Assembly (NCBI RefSeq): GCF_035582795.1
Contig: NC_134367.1
Location: forward strand, 50,933,562 to 50,997,561
From: Mycteria americana
Taxonomy: Eukaryota; Chordata; Aves; Ciconiiformes; Ciconiidae
Length of the DNA stretch: 64,000 bases
Reading direction: 5' to 3'
In this document: positions 1-12,840 of the stretch, piece after piece
Layout of the letters: every line of letters starts with the position of its first letter
How positions within the stretch are numbered: the stretch's first letter is position 1
The notes under the pieces: model-generated
Database searches by the model: none
Seen by the model: the letters and a program-made list of their open reading frames with translations, nothing else
Told to the model about the DNA's origin: nothing
Position numbers and translations under genes: made by a program

Positions 1-3000
1 GCAGAGGGCTTAGATCAGTGTCAGATTAACAGGGCTAAATTAGTGTGGAGTTTGCATCGTGTCCTGAAAATGACTGAGTGTTGTTTTCATATTTTAATTT
101 TAGTAAAAACACAGACTGGCAGGAAAAAAAACAAGTCTGTCATCCTGGTAATGCTTCAAATTGGCTCATTTACTGGTAGTACTTTGCAAGAGGGCACACC
201 TTACGGAAGCCTGAGAATTTTGGAATGAGGGCAATGACTAATTCCAAGTTGAAAAAATCTGCTGCGTTGCACGTAGTTTTCCATTAGTTTCCTGTAACAG
301 AAAAGGTAACAAAATCAGAGTAGTGAGAATAGCCTTAAAAAGGAATTTGAAGATACTATTGGAAACTTATAAAAAGACATTAAATGCCAGCAAGTTTTAG
401 AAAACATATTAAAAATTGTAATATATATCATATACTACATATATTATACATATATTATATATATAGTGTAATAGTAGATATAGTAGCTACATGACAGAAA
501 ATGTCATCATCCGTAGATACATGAAAGCAAATGTCATCATCATGTCTCAGGACAATAACGCCATCACGTCTTTGCATTACTCTCACAGTCCTGCCAAAGG
601 ACTTTTCGTGCTCATTATTTAAAAACTTCTTTGTACTTAAGCATTAAAACACTGAAATGTTTGAGCAAAGTCTCCGTCGAGTCCCTTTTCATGCTATTAA
701 CATGTCCCGGCCTGGCTTCTTAAGGGAAAATGCACTAAACAGCTACTAGGTAATCTGCTTGCAGAGGAAATTCTCCCTCACTCCTAAAACAGTGAGGGTC
801 TTCAACACATGGTTTGTATCCATTTTAAATTGTTTTTTAATCCTTGCTATTATGGCTCTGAATGCTATAGCTAGCTGTCTGTACTCAATCAGCTTTGAAT
901 CCTACCTGTCTAAGAAATCAGACAATATGCATTTGTTACTGTAGTCGGGTATATATATATATCCCTCCAGTCTCAAAGTTCAGTCCTACCCCCCAAAAAA
1001 CATTTGCATTTTATATAATTCAGTAGAAAAAATATACAGGTTTTGTCATGTGAAGTTTACATATTTCACTGTAACGAACACAGACTTTAAGCCCAAATTA
1101 TGCACACTAAGCAACCCGAAAAAAGTCTACGCTGTCTTTCAGTGAGAGTTGTTGAAAAGAGGGAAACAGAACAATTGCTTTACAGAGGCGTTGCTTCCTT
1201 TAATAATTTGTGCCACATAAAGAATACTTTTCACACTAGGTCATTCAAGAGAGATTGTGGTGGAATGTGATCATTCAGTTTATGCAGCAAAACCAAGCTA
1301 CCACGATTTAATTCTGCTGCGTGCTCAATTTTTATATTGTACACCCATCAGTTGTTAAAGCATAGCTCCTGCTAAGCTGAAAACATAAAAGAAAGAGTCT
1401 CAGGTCGCTTCTGAAAAGCTTGAAAATATTTTATTCATGTATTTGTAGCACATACCTTGCAGGGTGTATTGCTGGATTCAAGACAGAATTGAACGACCCT
1501 TCATAGATGAGGTTTTGTTAGTTTAGGATTTTGGTTGGGCTGTATAAAATTGATCGTGTTTTTTCTTCAGCTCCGAGTCATTCATTCTGGACATTTTGAT
1601 GAAGACTAAACCAGAGCAATTATGCATTCATGAGCAGGGTGCTGAGGGCTTCACTTGGAAAACTGGAGGCTGATAACCAAAGTGAGGATCAAGTATCTTT
1701 CCCAAGGCTACTGTATAATGATGAAAACACCACATCTTAAAGCACATGTTGCAGAAAGCTTAGTGCTGCTCTTTAAACTGCTGCAGGTAAAATGATGGAT
1801 TTAAAATAACTAGCCTCTTCATCTGCAGGGCACGGTAGACCTGTACAGTGCATAAAATGTAACGCGCGCTCTGTAATGAAGAGCTTTGTGCTGCTGAGAG
1901 GCAGAGCTGACAGATCCCATTTCAAAGTTATCTTTAATGCAAAAACAAGAAACATTCCCAATTGTATCCATTACAATAAAGTTGCTGGATGATAAAGCCT
2001 GCTACCTAAATCATTTCAGTCATGTATGGGAAATCAAATCCCTATGAAGCCTGAATGTACACAAAATGCAAATTACTCCAAACTGCCTCTAGTATATGCA
2101 CATTTCTATACATCCTCGCTTTCAGATACCAGGTGTCATTGTGAGCTCTGCTGTGGAGCCTGATGTAAGCCGAGTGCAGGGAAGCGCTGACTTGGAAAGC
2201 TGCACGACAAAGAGCCAGGCCCGGCAAGTGCTCCTTCTCAGGAGTCCTTCCACGGGCCAGCGGGCTGTGTGAGAACTACTCTCGGGAGCAATTACTCCAT
2301 ATGAAATACTGTACTAATGACATTAGGGAGTATGCTACTGTCTTGAGCTAGTTGAGAGTATTTGCATTGTACAGGCAAATCCTAAGTGTTTGAGGGATTA
2401 GGCTAAAAGCTGGGAATGGCTTGTCAAGATAGTCTTAAGTTCATTTGAAAAGTCATTTATTGAGACATTAATAATGTCACATCTCCCTGTAGACAAAGTA
2501 GGGCTATCCTTAGCACAACACAGCAGCACCATGCACGCTGCCTTTCACATGTGGTACATGATTTCATCTTGCTGAAAACAAGGAAGCCACTAGCAGAAGC
2601 TTATAGCTGTAACAGCATTGGATCTGGCCCCAAATACTTCACCTGTGGAGACTTTTCTTGAATGAAAGTTGTTCATTCAAAGTCCCTGCAGATTTCTAAA
2701 CCAGCTGAAAACTGCAATTTGAAAAACCTATTCAGACTATGATGTTGTGAAGGAAGGAACAGTAGGCTGCACACAAACTGTAAGTGCTCATTTTAGGCCG
2801 TTTCATTCAAGTAACAACACTATACTTTATTCAGGACATATGTGGCTAGCATATGTTTACAACAAAAGCAGCACCATGCATGAAACAGAAGCAGAATTGT
2901 TTCAGAGTCATTGCAATATACATTATCCAGACACACTCCAGCTAGACAGATCTGTGAAAGTGAGAGGCATAGGTAAGAGCTGGTTCCAGTTATTATAGGT

Positions 3001-4400
3001 GTCATTTTAAAAAATTAAATAATCTTGAAGTGCGTAGGCTCCATTCTCCTCCCTCCCCTCCTGCCTTTCCATTTCATTAAATAAATCCATCACGTTCTCT
3101 TTCCCTGGGTGGATTTCTTCATCACTGATTCCATTGTTCTGTGATGGAACAGAACAAAGGTTACCAGATCATTTTTCTAAATCACTCATCTGGTCTGGTG
3201 AAAACTCAAGAGAGTTTAAATGTGCTTTTTTTTTTTTTTTTTCATAGCATCAAAGCAATCTGACCCTATTGCTTAAAAAAAAAAAAAAGAAAAAAGGCAT
3301 GCCACCGATTAACCCAAACGTCCCAATTCATTTGAATATTTAGCAAGAGCTTAACTTCAACCATACTCCTATACTTCATTTATTTTACTGGTACATCTAG
3401 AATTTTATGTTTTTTAAAAAGATACACAGCCAGGTAATGGTTGGTGTGGTATTTTACCTTCATGCTTTCTTCCGGAGCATTCAGAGAGAAACTAAACAAG
3501 GGAACAATATGCTCTGATACTCCCCACAGATTCCAAGATATATTCAAATGGTGAGCTTTGATAAACTCATCCCGCTCCTCAGGTTGTTCAGCCTACTGGA
3601 AAAGTAAAGGAACACGATCAAAGGCTTGCCGTGCTGCATTCCCTCCGGAGCCTCAGGAGGCCTCTCCGGGGGCCTCTTTCCCACTGAAAAATGCAGACCA
3701 TCGTGCAGCATGCCTAAGTAGCTAGGCATTTTTAAATGCCTTTCTCCACATCCAGGGAGTAAAGATAAGCACTCAGAATACCACTGGGCCTTTAAGGGTT
3801 ATTAGAAAGGAACATACCTGAAAAACAACGAAGACAGAACTTTGGAATGTCATGAACTGTAACTATTTGAATTCTCATCCAGTTAATTTTCTGCTTTTCA
3901 GCAAAATATTGCACAAATTCCTACCTCTTCCAGCCTCTGTCCTTCATCAAGCATGGTGAAACTTGTATTATTAGGATATTCTCATTATATTAATGGAGTC
4001 TGTGGGAGTCAGAAACCTCAAGCAGTTAATTCACACACTTGATAACCAGAAGCTGAAAAACAGCTGTAGCCGTTGTAAGGAAAATAACTCATTGCCACAG
4101 TAAGAAACAACGGAAAACTGTTTAAGCACTGTTTGTCTAAAATGAAATCATAACACTTTGAAAGGGAAGAGGCTGTAGTAAGTATGGAGGACTTACTACA
4201 GTTACTAGAGATGTTAATCAAATCTCACCCACTGACTTCAGAATGGAATCCAGACTCTCAGTGTCACTAAACCTTACAGAGAAATAAAACTAATTACACA
4301 TCAGCATTTCTAGACCTTGAGGTTTTTAATCATATATACCGTCTTGTTTAACAGTTCATTCACTTTATGCAGGCAAGTTACAAGTTTTCGTAGAAGTTTC
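1..4400. other. Intergenic DNA 3' of CD24
   Basis: No coding exon or RNA gene is recognised here. The stretch is AT-rich. It has a TA-rich microsatellite near 415-475, a T-run/A-run pair near 3227-3290, and several minus-strand AATAAA words (for example 2827 and 3379) that could serve longer CD24 transcripts. The short ORFs of 60-83 codons look like chance on both strands. Confidence 0.6.
415..475. repeat. TA-rich low-complexity repeat
   Basis: An imperfect TA/TATA-rich run made of ATAT, TACAT and TTATA units. A second short (TA)n run lies at about 949-962. It is simple sequence with no sign of a function. Confidence 0.7.
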
Positions 4401-4414
4401 TGGAAGTGCGTCTA

Positions 4415-6164
4415 GAATGCATTGCCTGTCCACTGTTTTATTTACAGTTTTTTTCCAATGAAAAAAATCAGTAGCTAATAAATCAAAGCATAATTACACA
4501 AACACAAAAATACAATCATTAACATTTTACTGGATACAAATGATAAGCATAAGGAAATGTCCATGTACACTCACTGACATGAATTTGTGTTAGTTTGCTA
4601 TTAATATATGATACTCTGGATTGGTGGTAATGTAACTGAGACAGATGTGTATTAAAAAAAAAGTTAGAGAGCCACTCATGTTTGACATGATCTTATACTG
4701 AGATAAATATCTATACACAGTGATATGATCATGTATACTCACATGTGATTGTATCAACATTTTTTGTCTGACAAGGTATTATCATCAAGGTAGTTGAGCC
4801 TCCTCAACAAAGCTTGCTTTGATCAAGTACCAGATACTATTATCTAAAGTGTTGGATGATACAGAAACAATCTGTGCAAGTGTAGCAATTTTGATTCAGA
4901 AAATTTTAAAAAAAAGTAGTATTTACAAAGGTAACTTTTAAATTCAGTGACTAAATTAAGACTCCAGTCTTCATATTCCAAACACCTGATAATTTCTTAT
5001 TTTTGGCGTTTTGCTCTCCTCTCCCCATTCCTTCTCCCCACCGCAAATATTAGCCCATGTTTAAAGTAAACTATCGCAATTAAAACTCTTAAAAAAAAAA
5101 AAAAAACAAACAGTAAGTTATTCACCTTGTGCCAAAAAAAAAAAAAAGCAGCACTAGAACATTACTCAAAAGATTCCATAAATCCTTCATAATTAAGGAA
5201 AGTTCCAGGAGCAAAAAGAACTTATACAACTTGTAGAACTTGGGAGGAGAAACAGGGGAAAGAGGAGACATTTATCCCTTGACTTTTTTTTGTCTGAACT
5301 TCATTTACAAAAAAGCTCCTGGTACTTTTCCCAATGTTTCCACACCTCTGTCCTCTGGCACATATGGTTTAATATACAAACAATTTAAATAAAATGTCAA
5401 ATTCAAATTCCCACCATAAATAATTCAACTCTTATGAAAACTGGTGGGTTTTAGCTACTTCAAAACTAGCCCTGCCTGGGTAGCCATTTGGCTAGGACTC
5501 AGAAGTTAAATAAGAGGATTTTCTTACAAAAATTTGGTATTCTATTTTAGCCTTGTAACAATTTCATACAAACAAAATCTAGAAGAAACCCTTTTCATTG
5601 AGATTGTTTCTTTTGTATGCATCCTGCTACCCATAGGTTATAACCATATAGGCTGTGCAAGAAACAGAACAACTCAAGCTTTTCTGTGTTTTCTAGTGAT
5701 TCGATGAGCCTGTTGACTTTAATGAATTTAAACAGAAAATAAAATCTCTTCAAGTCCTTATTCTAAATGGTAGATAAACCCTCTAGCCTTTTTTCTTGGT
5801 GGAGTGTTATCATCCGTCCTTATTATAAGATACTGCATTTCTTCTCAGCTTTAAGTCAGGGGTTGTCAATACTGTCTCTTTTTGCTTCCATCTTGTTTTT
5901 CAAATTCCAACTCATTTGGTGAAAGAGCTCATTGTTTTACCTCCTTGCTGAAGTCAGTCTTTTCACACTGGTCAGCTTTGTAAAGTCAGAATACTGAGTG
6001 CTTCTCTAGGTCAGACTGGTACTAATTTGAGTATGGAGTGGAACCAAGCTGGTTTGATGTAGAGTTTGGACTGATTTATTTTCATGCTGGGTTGGAGATC
6101 TAGCCATCTCAGATGGTTCAGGAAACTGGGTGGGGAGTGGTAGCCATTTCCATGCCAGAGTCTC
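4415..6164 (-). other. CD24: CD24 3' UTR
   Basis: The non-coding stretch after the CD24 stop reaches a minus-strand AATAAA at 4442-4437 (TTTATT on the plus strand), giving a 3' UTR of about 1.7 kb. As I recall, human CD24 also has a very long 3' UTR of about 1.8 kb on a tiny ORF. Homopolymer T runs lie near 5150-5090 on the transcript strand. The exact end is inferred; further AATAAA words lie at lower coordinates. Confidence 0.6.
4437..4442 (-). terminator. CD24: CD24 candidate poly(A) signal
   Basis: Minus-strand AATAAA, seen as TTTATT on the plus strand, about 1.72 kb after the stop codon. Cleavage would be expected near 4410-4425. It was chosen because the resulting UTR length fits the family. 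Confidence 0.5.
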
Positions 6165-6350
6165 TTAACAGCAAAAATACAGAAGAGAAACTGAGAGAAT
6201 GAAAAGAAGACTTGTGGTTGACTGAAGGGAATTTCCATGTCCCTGAGGGATGGTATTGTTCACTGAATTTGTGACAGTTGACAGAGAAATGGAACTTGCT
6301 GAAGAATTATTTGAAGGTGTTGGACTTGTTCCATTGGGATCGCAGTAGAT
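6165..6350 (-). CDS. CD24: CD24 coding exon 2
   Basis: This exon has 61 codons plus TAA at 6167-6165. The acceptor is TGCATTCTAG|ATCTAC. It encodes the whole mature glycopeptide and the C-terminal GPI-attachment signal. The cysteine near the new N-terminus (IYC) and the final CC pair stand out, because the mature part of human CD24 has none as I recall it. Confidence 0.95.
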   Translation of the reverse strand: MYCDPNGTSPTPSNNSSASSISLSTVTNSVNNTIPQGHGNSLQSTTSLLFILSVSLLYFCC

Positions 6351-9072
6351 CTAGAATGCAGGGGGGGAAATAACAAGAAGGAGTTTTGGTGGGTTTTTTT
6401 GTTTGTTTGTTTTAAATCAGAAGACAATTTAGTAGTAATGAACAATGTGTAGCACCACTCAGTCACAATACTCAGATACGATACACACAATTGCTCATGC
6501 CTCTCATTGTGCAGTTAGGGACAAAGACATTTTGAATTGCATGCATGGGATTTGTTAAACAAATAAACCTAACATTTTTCTAAATGTTTTTCTGCTGTTA
6601 TATAATATCACTTTATCAAAACCCTGCACTAAAACAAAAGATAGAACAGAGAAGTAGGCTTCAAAAAACCTTACACCAAAAAAAAAAGCAAATGTAAAGC
6701 TATGCAAAGACAAATCTTAGGATAAAAAAGGCTTTTTGACAACTGCATGAATTCATTGTCTTTGCAGACTAAGCCACAAACAAAAATATGAACAACTGAA
6801 GAACCTATTGATACTGTTTCTGGGGCTGGTTTGGAGATTCCTTTCAAGCAATGGTAGGGCTCATGTGAGTGGACTTAATATTTCAGCCTCTCTTGTCTCC
6901 TATCTTGCTGTGGTAGTACTGAACTGCAGAACTTAATGCAATGGAACTATACTGATTAAATCATAACCTATTGGCATGCTAGAGCATACAAATAGGAAGT
7001 GCAGTGGAAAGACCATATAATATTAGCAAATTGAAAAATGCTGACAGAAAGCAAAATAAAAAAATACAGTTTTTTCCCCCCATAACTCTGCATTATAGGG
7101 ATAGAACATAAAAATTTGCACCCTGTGTAACTTCAGTATCAAGCTATTTCCTACACATGCACAGGAAAACTTTCAAAGCTAAGCTAACGTGTCCTTTTCT
7201 TCCAGTGAAAAAAGCACATGATACACAATGATGAAAAACAAGGGCAAGAATCACATATCTGCTCCCTAAAAACGAGCATAGTTTAGCAAGCTTGGCTTCA
7301 GCTCTGTGGCAGCAAACTTGTATTATACCAGAGCCTTCTGGTAAACTCTGATAGAGTTAGCTGAAGTAAAAACAAATGTCTTTTAAAGAAGAGCAGTTAG
7401 TTTAATAAATAATACTCTCCATAAAAGGTGTCCTTATTGTCTCATATTTCTAGTGCTGCTGAGAAAATTCATTTTGTTTAGCAGAAAAAATTATTATAGT
7501 CCCTCAATGCTAAAGCCATGAAGTCAATGTGAAATTTGATAAAGAAAATGCTCATGCAATTTTCTAAGTATTTTCTACTGAAAAAAACCCCCATATAATA
7601 GAAAAATATCAGGATGGTGTAAGGTTCTGGTAGTTAGGGGTTTTGGCAACCAGCAACATGCTGGAATCCTGCAATTTAGGACTGCAGGATAAAAATCGCT
7701 GTGTGGAAGTTTCTGTTGAAACCAGTCTGAAAGTGATCAATAATGAACTGCAGAGTTAATAACCTACAAGCTGGATACAAGGCAAGTCCCAACCCACCCT
7801 GGAATTTTTTTTTCAGTTTTCATACAAAGTTTCCACCACTGTTTCATACTTGGTTATACATTTTTAAAGTTTTCTTTGTTTTAAACAGAAAGCCTAGTTT
7901 CTGGATAATTTTTTTTTGTGGAAGAAGAAGGGCTTAGAGCCAAGTTCCAGAACATCACGGTAGATGGGACCCCAGTCAGATCTTCCTAACGAGTATGTGA
8001 CAAACACCAGTAACCCAAAGGGTCTGATCCTGCTCTCATCGCTACCAAGGGCAAGACTCCACTGAGCGCAATGGAGAAGGGATAGTGCCCTTCCACACAA
8101 AGAAAGGGGGGGAGGAGGGGGGAGAATATTTAAAACAACCTCCAACAGTCCCTTTGCTGTTTATTTTTATGATATTTTGTTATTGACCCCTTTCAAAAGG
8201 TGGTCTCTAGGAACAACGCATTGATCCGTTATCTGGGAGCCCCGCTTGGCTTGACTGCTTACAGAAAGGCAAATCACCACTGCCTTCGTTACCTTCGCAC
8301 CAAGGGTAAGACTTGGCCAGCACAGCAGCCAGAGACTGACGTCTTTGCTTCAAGCCCCCCAGCCTCCCACTCCTCCCTGAGCCGAGGCCTAGGACCGGAC
8401 CCAAAGCCCCGTACGCTTCGGGAGGGATTCAGACCAGGGCCTCGCTGCCCTCCAGCTGTAAAACTCGGAGCTAACTCGGGGTTGGAGGGATCGTTCCGCT
8501 TCTTTTCAGCGGGGGAACGAACGCTCCTCCGCCGCGCACACCGCGGCTTGCGCTCGAGGAGCCCACGGGAAGAAAGGCGGCGAACTCCAACTCCAGTTTT
8601 TTAATTTGACCGCGGTAACCCACGGCACCGCCACCGCCATCCCGGGGCGCTGGGCTCGCCCCCGCCGCCCGCCCGGGGCGCGGCCCCTCCTCAGCCGGGG
8701 CTGCCCGGGCTCGTTTCTCTCGCCCCACCGCCGCCCCAGGGCGGAGGCAGAGGAGCCGCCCGCCACCCACGGCCGCCCGGCGAGGAGCCGCGGCCGGCTC
8801 CGGGCGGCGAGATGGCGGCAGCACCCCTCACAGCCCCCCGCCCAACGGCTCCTCAGGAGAAACCCGCCCTTCCCCCGTTCCTGAGGCGGCTGCGGGGCGC
8901 CGTCGCGGGTGAGGAGGCTGAGGGAGCGTCTCGGCGTGGCTGCTCTCCCGTCCCTCGCACTCGGGCCGGCGGTGGGGAAGCACCGAGCCGCTCCGGGGCT
9001 CACCTGCGTGGGTAGGAGGAGGGCCAGGAGCAGGAGCCCCAGGCTGAGCCGCGTCGCCAGCGCCGTCCCCAT
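6165..9072 (-). CDS. CD24: CD24, GPI-anchored sialoglycoprotein (2 coding exons)
   Basis: CD24 is a small mucin-like surface protein held by a GPI anchor; in mammals it is a ligand for Siglec-10 and P-selectin. The CDS joins 9072-9004 to 6350-6165 on the minus strand and encodes 84 residues (human 80). Residues 1-23 from exon 1 are a signal peptide very close to the mammalian one, with core LGLLLLALLLPTQ. Exon 2 opens in phase 0 with IYCDPNGTSP. The mature part is Ser/Thr/Asn-rich, with sequons at N29, N37, N38 and N54. A GNSLQSTTSLLF stretch leads into a hydrophobic tail ending YFCC, which is the GPI signal; the omega site is probably G62-S64. Both splice sites are canonical (CAG|GTGAGC and TTCTAG|ATC), and the start codon has a strong Kozak context (GGC before ATG, G after). 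The exons are too short to stand out as ORFs. The assignment rests on the signal peptide, the LQST motif, the length and the synteny with MTRES1. Confidence 0.95.
6351..9003 (-). other. CD24: CD24 intron
   Basis: A single 2.65-kb phase-0 intron. Its first 500 bases (9003-8500) belong to the CpG island; the rest is AT-rich. No other exon or RNA gene is seen inside it. Confidence 0.85.
9004..9072 (-). CDS. CD24: CD24 coding exon 1
   Basis: This exon has 23 codons, from ATG at 9072-9070 to the donor CAG|GTGAGC, and encodes the signal peptide. The longer open frame around it (9228-8506) reads through the donor into the intron and upstream of the likely transcription start, so it is not the protein. 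Confidence 0.95.
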
Positions 9073-9164
9073 GCCCGTCTGCTGCTGCCCGACTGCGCTG
9101 CTGCTGCTGCTCCTACCGCTGAGGCTGCGGGCGAGAGAGATGCGCTGCTCAGGCGCGCCCGGCC

Positions 9165-9171
9165 TTTTTAT
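9165..9171 (-). promoter_or_regulatory. CD24: TATA-like box of CD24
   Basis: The minus strand reads ATAAAAA inside CATAAAAAGG, the only such AT word in the GC-rich core. It lies 93 bases upstream of the CD24 ATG. Transcription would start near 9135-9140, leaving a 5' UTR of roughly 65 bases. The position is inferred from the motif alone. Confidence 0.55.
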
Positions 9172-12100
9172 GGCAGCGCGGGCTCCCGTGACGCCCCGCC
9201 GCCGCCTTACCGCTCCTCCTCCCCTCACCTCTGCGCCCGCCTTCCATGTCCGCCGCCCGCTGCCTCGGCCCCGGTTCCCGCTCCCCGGAGGGCTCCGCTT
9301 CCCCTCCCCGAGCCGGGCTGCTGGGGCAGCTCCTGCAGGGCCGTGCTGCCAGCTCGGGTCCTGCTGGCCGCCCTTCGCCGGACCCGGGAGCCTTGTTTCC
9401 CCTCGTTGAGGTCTTGCGGGCGGTGGTGCCTTTGTCTAGCGCCGGCGTCGTGTTCTGCTGTTGAGGGGCTGGCACAGGGCTGCAGAGGTTGAGTTACAGT
9501 TACTCTGGAGAAACGCTTATGTTTTATAAAAACATCAGGCTTTTTTATTTAAAAAAAAAAATTCAAATCGTGGGTGAGAGAAGGAAAGGTAAAGAAGGCT
9601 GTATGTATTTCCAAATGATGGGAACAGTGGGTAAAAGGCTGCAGAGTTAAGATCCCGTCTCGTTCAGAGCTGCCTTACCACTAGTGCTCAGACTTCAGAC
9701 CACAGGTTGCAATTTCAAGCATTCTTTGGATCTAAATATTTTATTATTACCATTATTTCTTAAAGAGTAGGAAACCTGTGTAACAAGCAGAACAGAAGGT
9801 TCTTCCAGCTGTAGCCTGTGCGTATGTAAGGTTCTAGCTTCTGGCACAGTAAATACTGTAGTTATTGTGTCTCTCCTCCCTTAACAGACTGAAGATAGCT
9901 TGTGCCGGTGCCTCACCAAATCAGTCAGGTATCTCAGTGTACAGACAAATTAACAAAAATAGTCTGTGTCCACTTTATAAACTACAAAAAGAGACACTGA
10001 TGTGCTGATTTTATTGTGACAAAGTGGTTATTTCCATTTAAAAGAAGAGGAGGATATCCTGTTAGCTCAGACTGATCAATGGATTTTAAAATTGTATATG
10101 TTCATGTTTATCTCAGAACAAAGTGTGAGGAGATATCCATGTTCAGCACTATATAAGTCATTTGCCGTTTCCAGGGGCAGGACTGCTTTTCAGGAGTTTT
10201 CAAGGGCGTTGCTAGAACTTGGTCCTGAAGCACAGGAGACGTGGAGATGTGCTGCAGAACTGGATGCTGGGACTTGTGTTAGGCAAAATATATAATTCTA
10301 AACCCAGTCCCACACTAATTGCTTCAGAATGCCTGACAAAGCTGTAGTTATTTTGTTTTTCCAGGAATAAAGGCATTTTGCAAGCTGTACGACCCAAGAT
10401 ATCAATCCTTATTCTATACCAAGATGAAAGACCTTCTGAGAGGTACACTAAGGCTGACGCACTCATGAAGTAACATTTCCCTGGTTTTTATACATCCCTG
10501 ATCATAGTCAGAGTCCAGTTCCCAAGTATTAGAGGCATAGTCTATCTGTAGAGTAGCTATGGGAATAGTCATCAGATTGAGGGTCTTACGAATATTCGCT
10601 GGTTGTCTGCTGAAAGCTGGTTATCAGAAGATGGGTTTTCATGATCATAGAGATGTAAGAAGAGCAAAAAGGAAACTGTGATCGACTTAAAATAAAAGAG
10701 GGGTGACAAAGCTGAAAACTTTTCCTTTTACTATTTTTCCTTGCAAACAGTTTGCTTCAGTTGTCACAGATAAATGAAATCACAAACGGGAGGGAAGGTC
10801 ACCTTTTCACTCAGTAGACATGCCTAACGCTACAGAAAAGTGAAATTCCCCGTGAGAGAAGTCACGTGAATCACAGCAATAAAGTGAGGGCTCACACTAT
10901 TCTGACACCAGATCCCCTGGAGGAAATGCAGAAGGAAGGGAATCCAGTTAGGGCTCTACGATAGCCAAAGCGAAGAATATTGCAGGGTAAAGCTGACAGA
11001 GATGGTTTCCATTATAATCTCTCCGCCCTTGTTTGGGAGAAAAGGAAGTGATACTGCTGTTGCATGATCCCGTAGGGATCATAACAGGCTGTTGCAGGTT
11101 AAAGCAGCAGCTGAGACACGTTAATGTCAAAGCTGGGACAGACGAGAATGAGGGAATAACTATCAGATGGCCTTTCCCGTTCTCTCTACCCAGTGCATCT
11201 TACCTGAGGTCTGGAGCTGCGTCTGTAACAAATGAGGATGACGCACGGTTCTTGTAAGGTGACATGAACCAACATGGCATTATACAACTGCTAATTAGTA
11301 TTATATAGTGTATTGCACTTTTGGCATTTTAACAAGTTTCAGTGAAAATGAGGATATCTTTCTTTTTGCTAAAAATATTGTAAAGTCTGTTCCTTTATTT
11401 AAAAATAAAGAAAAATGCAGAGATTTTAAAACATTTGGCAGAAATGGTAAATTACTGAAATAATAAAACTGTGTTAAGTTTATGTTCTGAGGCCAAAACC
11501 CATGCCTTTCTGAAATATTCCTGAAATACTAATGCAAATAAGGAAATGTACTGGCAGCAAGGGAGAAGCGCTAAAAATACTTTAAGCCCAAGATTTGCTT
11601 TGAAAATTTTGTCATTGGAAATTTTAATTATAATGCCTATGGTCCATTAGATTTCTACAACCAACTCCCCCCATTCAGGAAAGCTGCAATATTCTTGATT
11701 CCTCCTGAACACATAAATCACCTGCACTCCTAATTCCAAAATCTTTACTTTTTTCAGCTGAAGTCTATAACGAAGTTTGCAAAAGACGTATCTGAGCAAG
11801 AGACTAGGACCCAATATATGGATTTTTCTACGAGGCAAGAAACACTGTAATTGAGTTGAGAACTGTACAAAGTGAAGCACTGCTATCTGGTGGCCAAAAG
11901 GCACTTCTGATTTTTTCCTGTCAGAAAAGACAATGTACTCTCTCAATCAAACATCCTTTGATAGCAGTGTGCTCTAAGAGCTTTCATGATGCTGAGATAT
12001 AGTGTTAAATATTATTGTTAAATCCCCATTGTTCTGCTTCCTTTATTTTTTTCTAGGTCAGAATCGTACTCAGCACCTCTCCCAGTTAAATACATAATAT

Positions 12101-12810
12101 TTGATGAGAAAGCTTAACAAAGAGAAGGGAGAAAACTACTTTGATCTTTTGGGTTAAATGTAAGTTCATCTATATATTCCACTGGTAACTTTTAAGTTGA
12201 TTGAACTTTGCAATAGGCATAGCTTTCAATCTAGTGATCAGAAGCAAAACTTGTGCTGCTTTGTATAATGCATTAGCAAACAAGATCAGCTAAAATGACT
12301 GGCAGAAAAAAAATTAGTTGTCTATAACAGGAAGCAGAGAAGTAGTCTCCAAGACATATAAGCAATGTATTTAAATTTGAACAAGCTTTAGCAAAAGAAG
12401 TGTAGTCAGAGCATTGAGTGGAATTCATGAGAACTAATTTTGACTTAACCATTAATTTACTCTTGCCTTTTAGCTGCCAATCTTGATCCATCTAAACTTA
12501 AGTATTTTAGGAGCATCAGTTGCCAATGAGAATCACTGGATCCTGTGCTCCCAACCAGCTCTTTGCTCTCCTTGGCTGTGCATAGACTAGAACTTACTAC
12601 ACCCTGTGGCTCATCCCAGGGTCTTCATCCATTTCAAGCTCATGCTACAGTGCACCGCAGCTCTCAGCACTCACCTGGGTCATATTATGAGTTATTTTAG
12701 TTAATACCCACCTGTGAACGTTACACATTTGTATATTAGAACCTGATCTTTTTTCAAAGGACAACTTTGAAGAGAGAAATCCATCTTTGCAGTGTGTATC
12801 GACTAGCCTG

Positions 12811-12840
12811 TATATGCTGATCTATGCTGATCTATGCTGA
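12811..12840. repeat. Three-copy tandem decamer
   Basis: Three adjacent ten-base units, TCTATGCTGA, the first with one mismatch (TATATGCTGA). It is a short tandem array with no sign of function. Confidence 0.8.

Larger units (their letters stand above)
8480..9470. promoter_or_regulatory. CD24: CpG island at the CD24 promoter
   Basis: About 1 kb of strongly GC- and CpG-rich sequence in AT-rich surroundings, covering CD24 exon 1 and the start of its intron. Many overlapping frames are open on both strands only because stop codons are rare at this composition. Confidence 0.9.

Noticed and set aside
8506-9228. 240-codon minus-strand frame over CD24 exon 1
   Set aside because: It includes the true signal peptide but starts upstream of the probable transcription start and reads through a clear donor (CAG|GTGAGC) into the intron.
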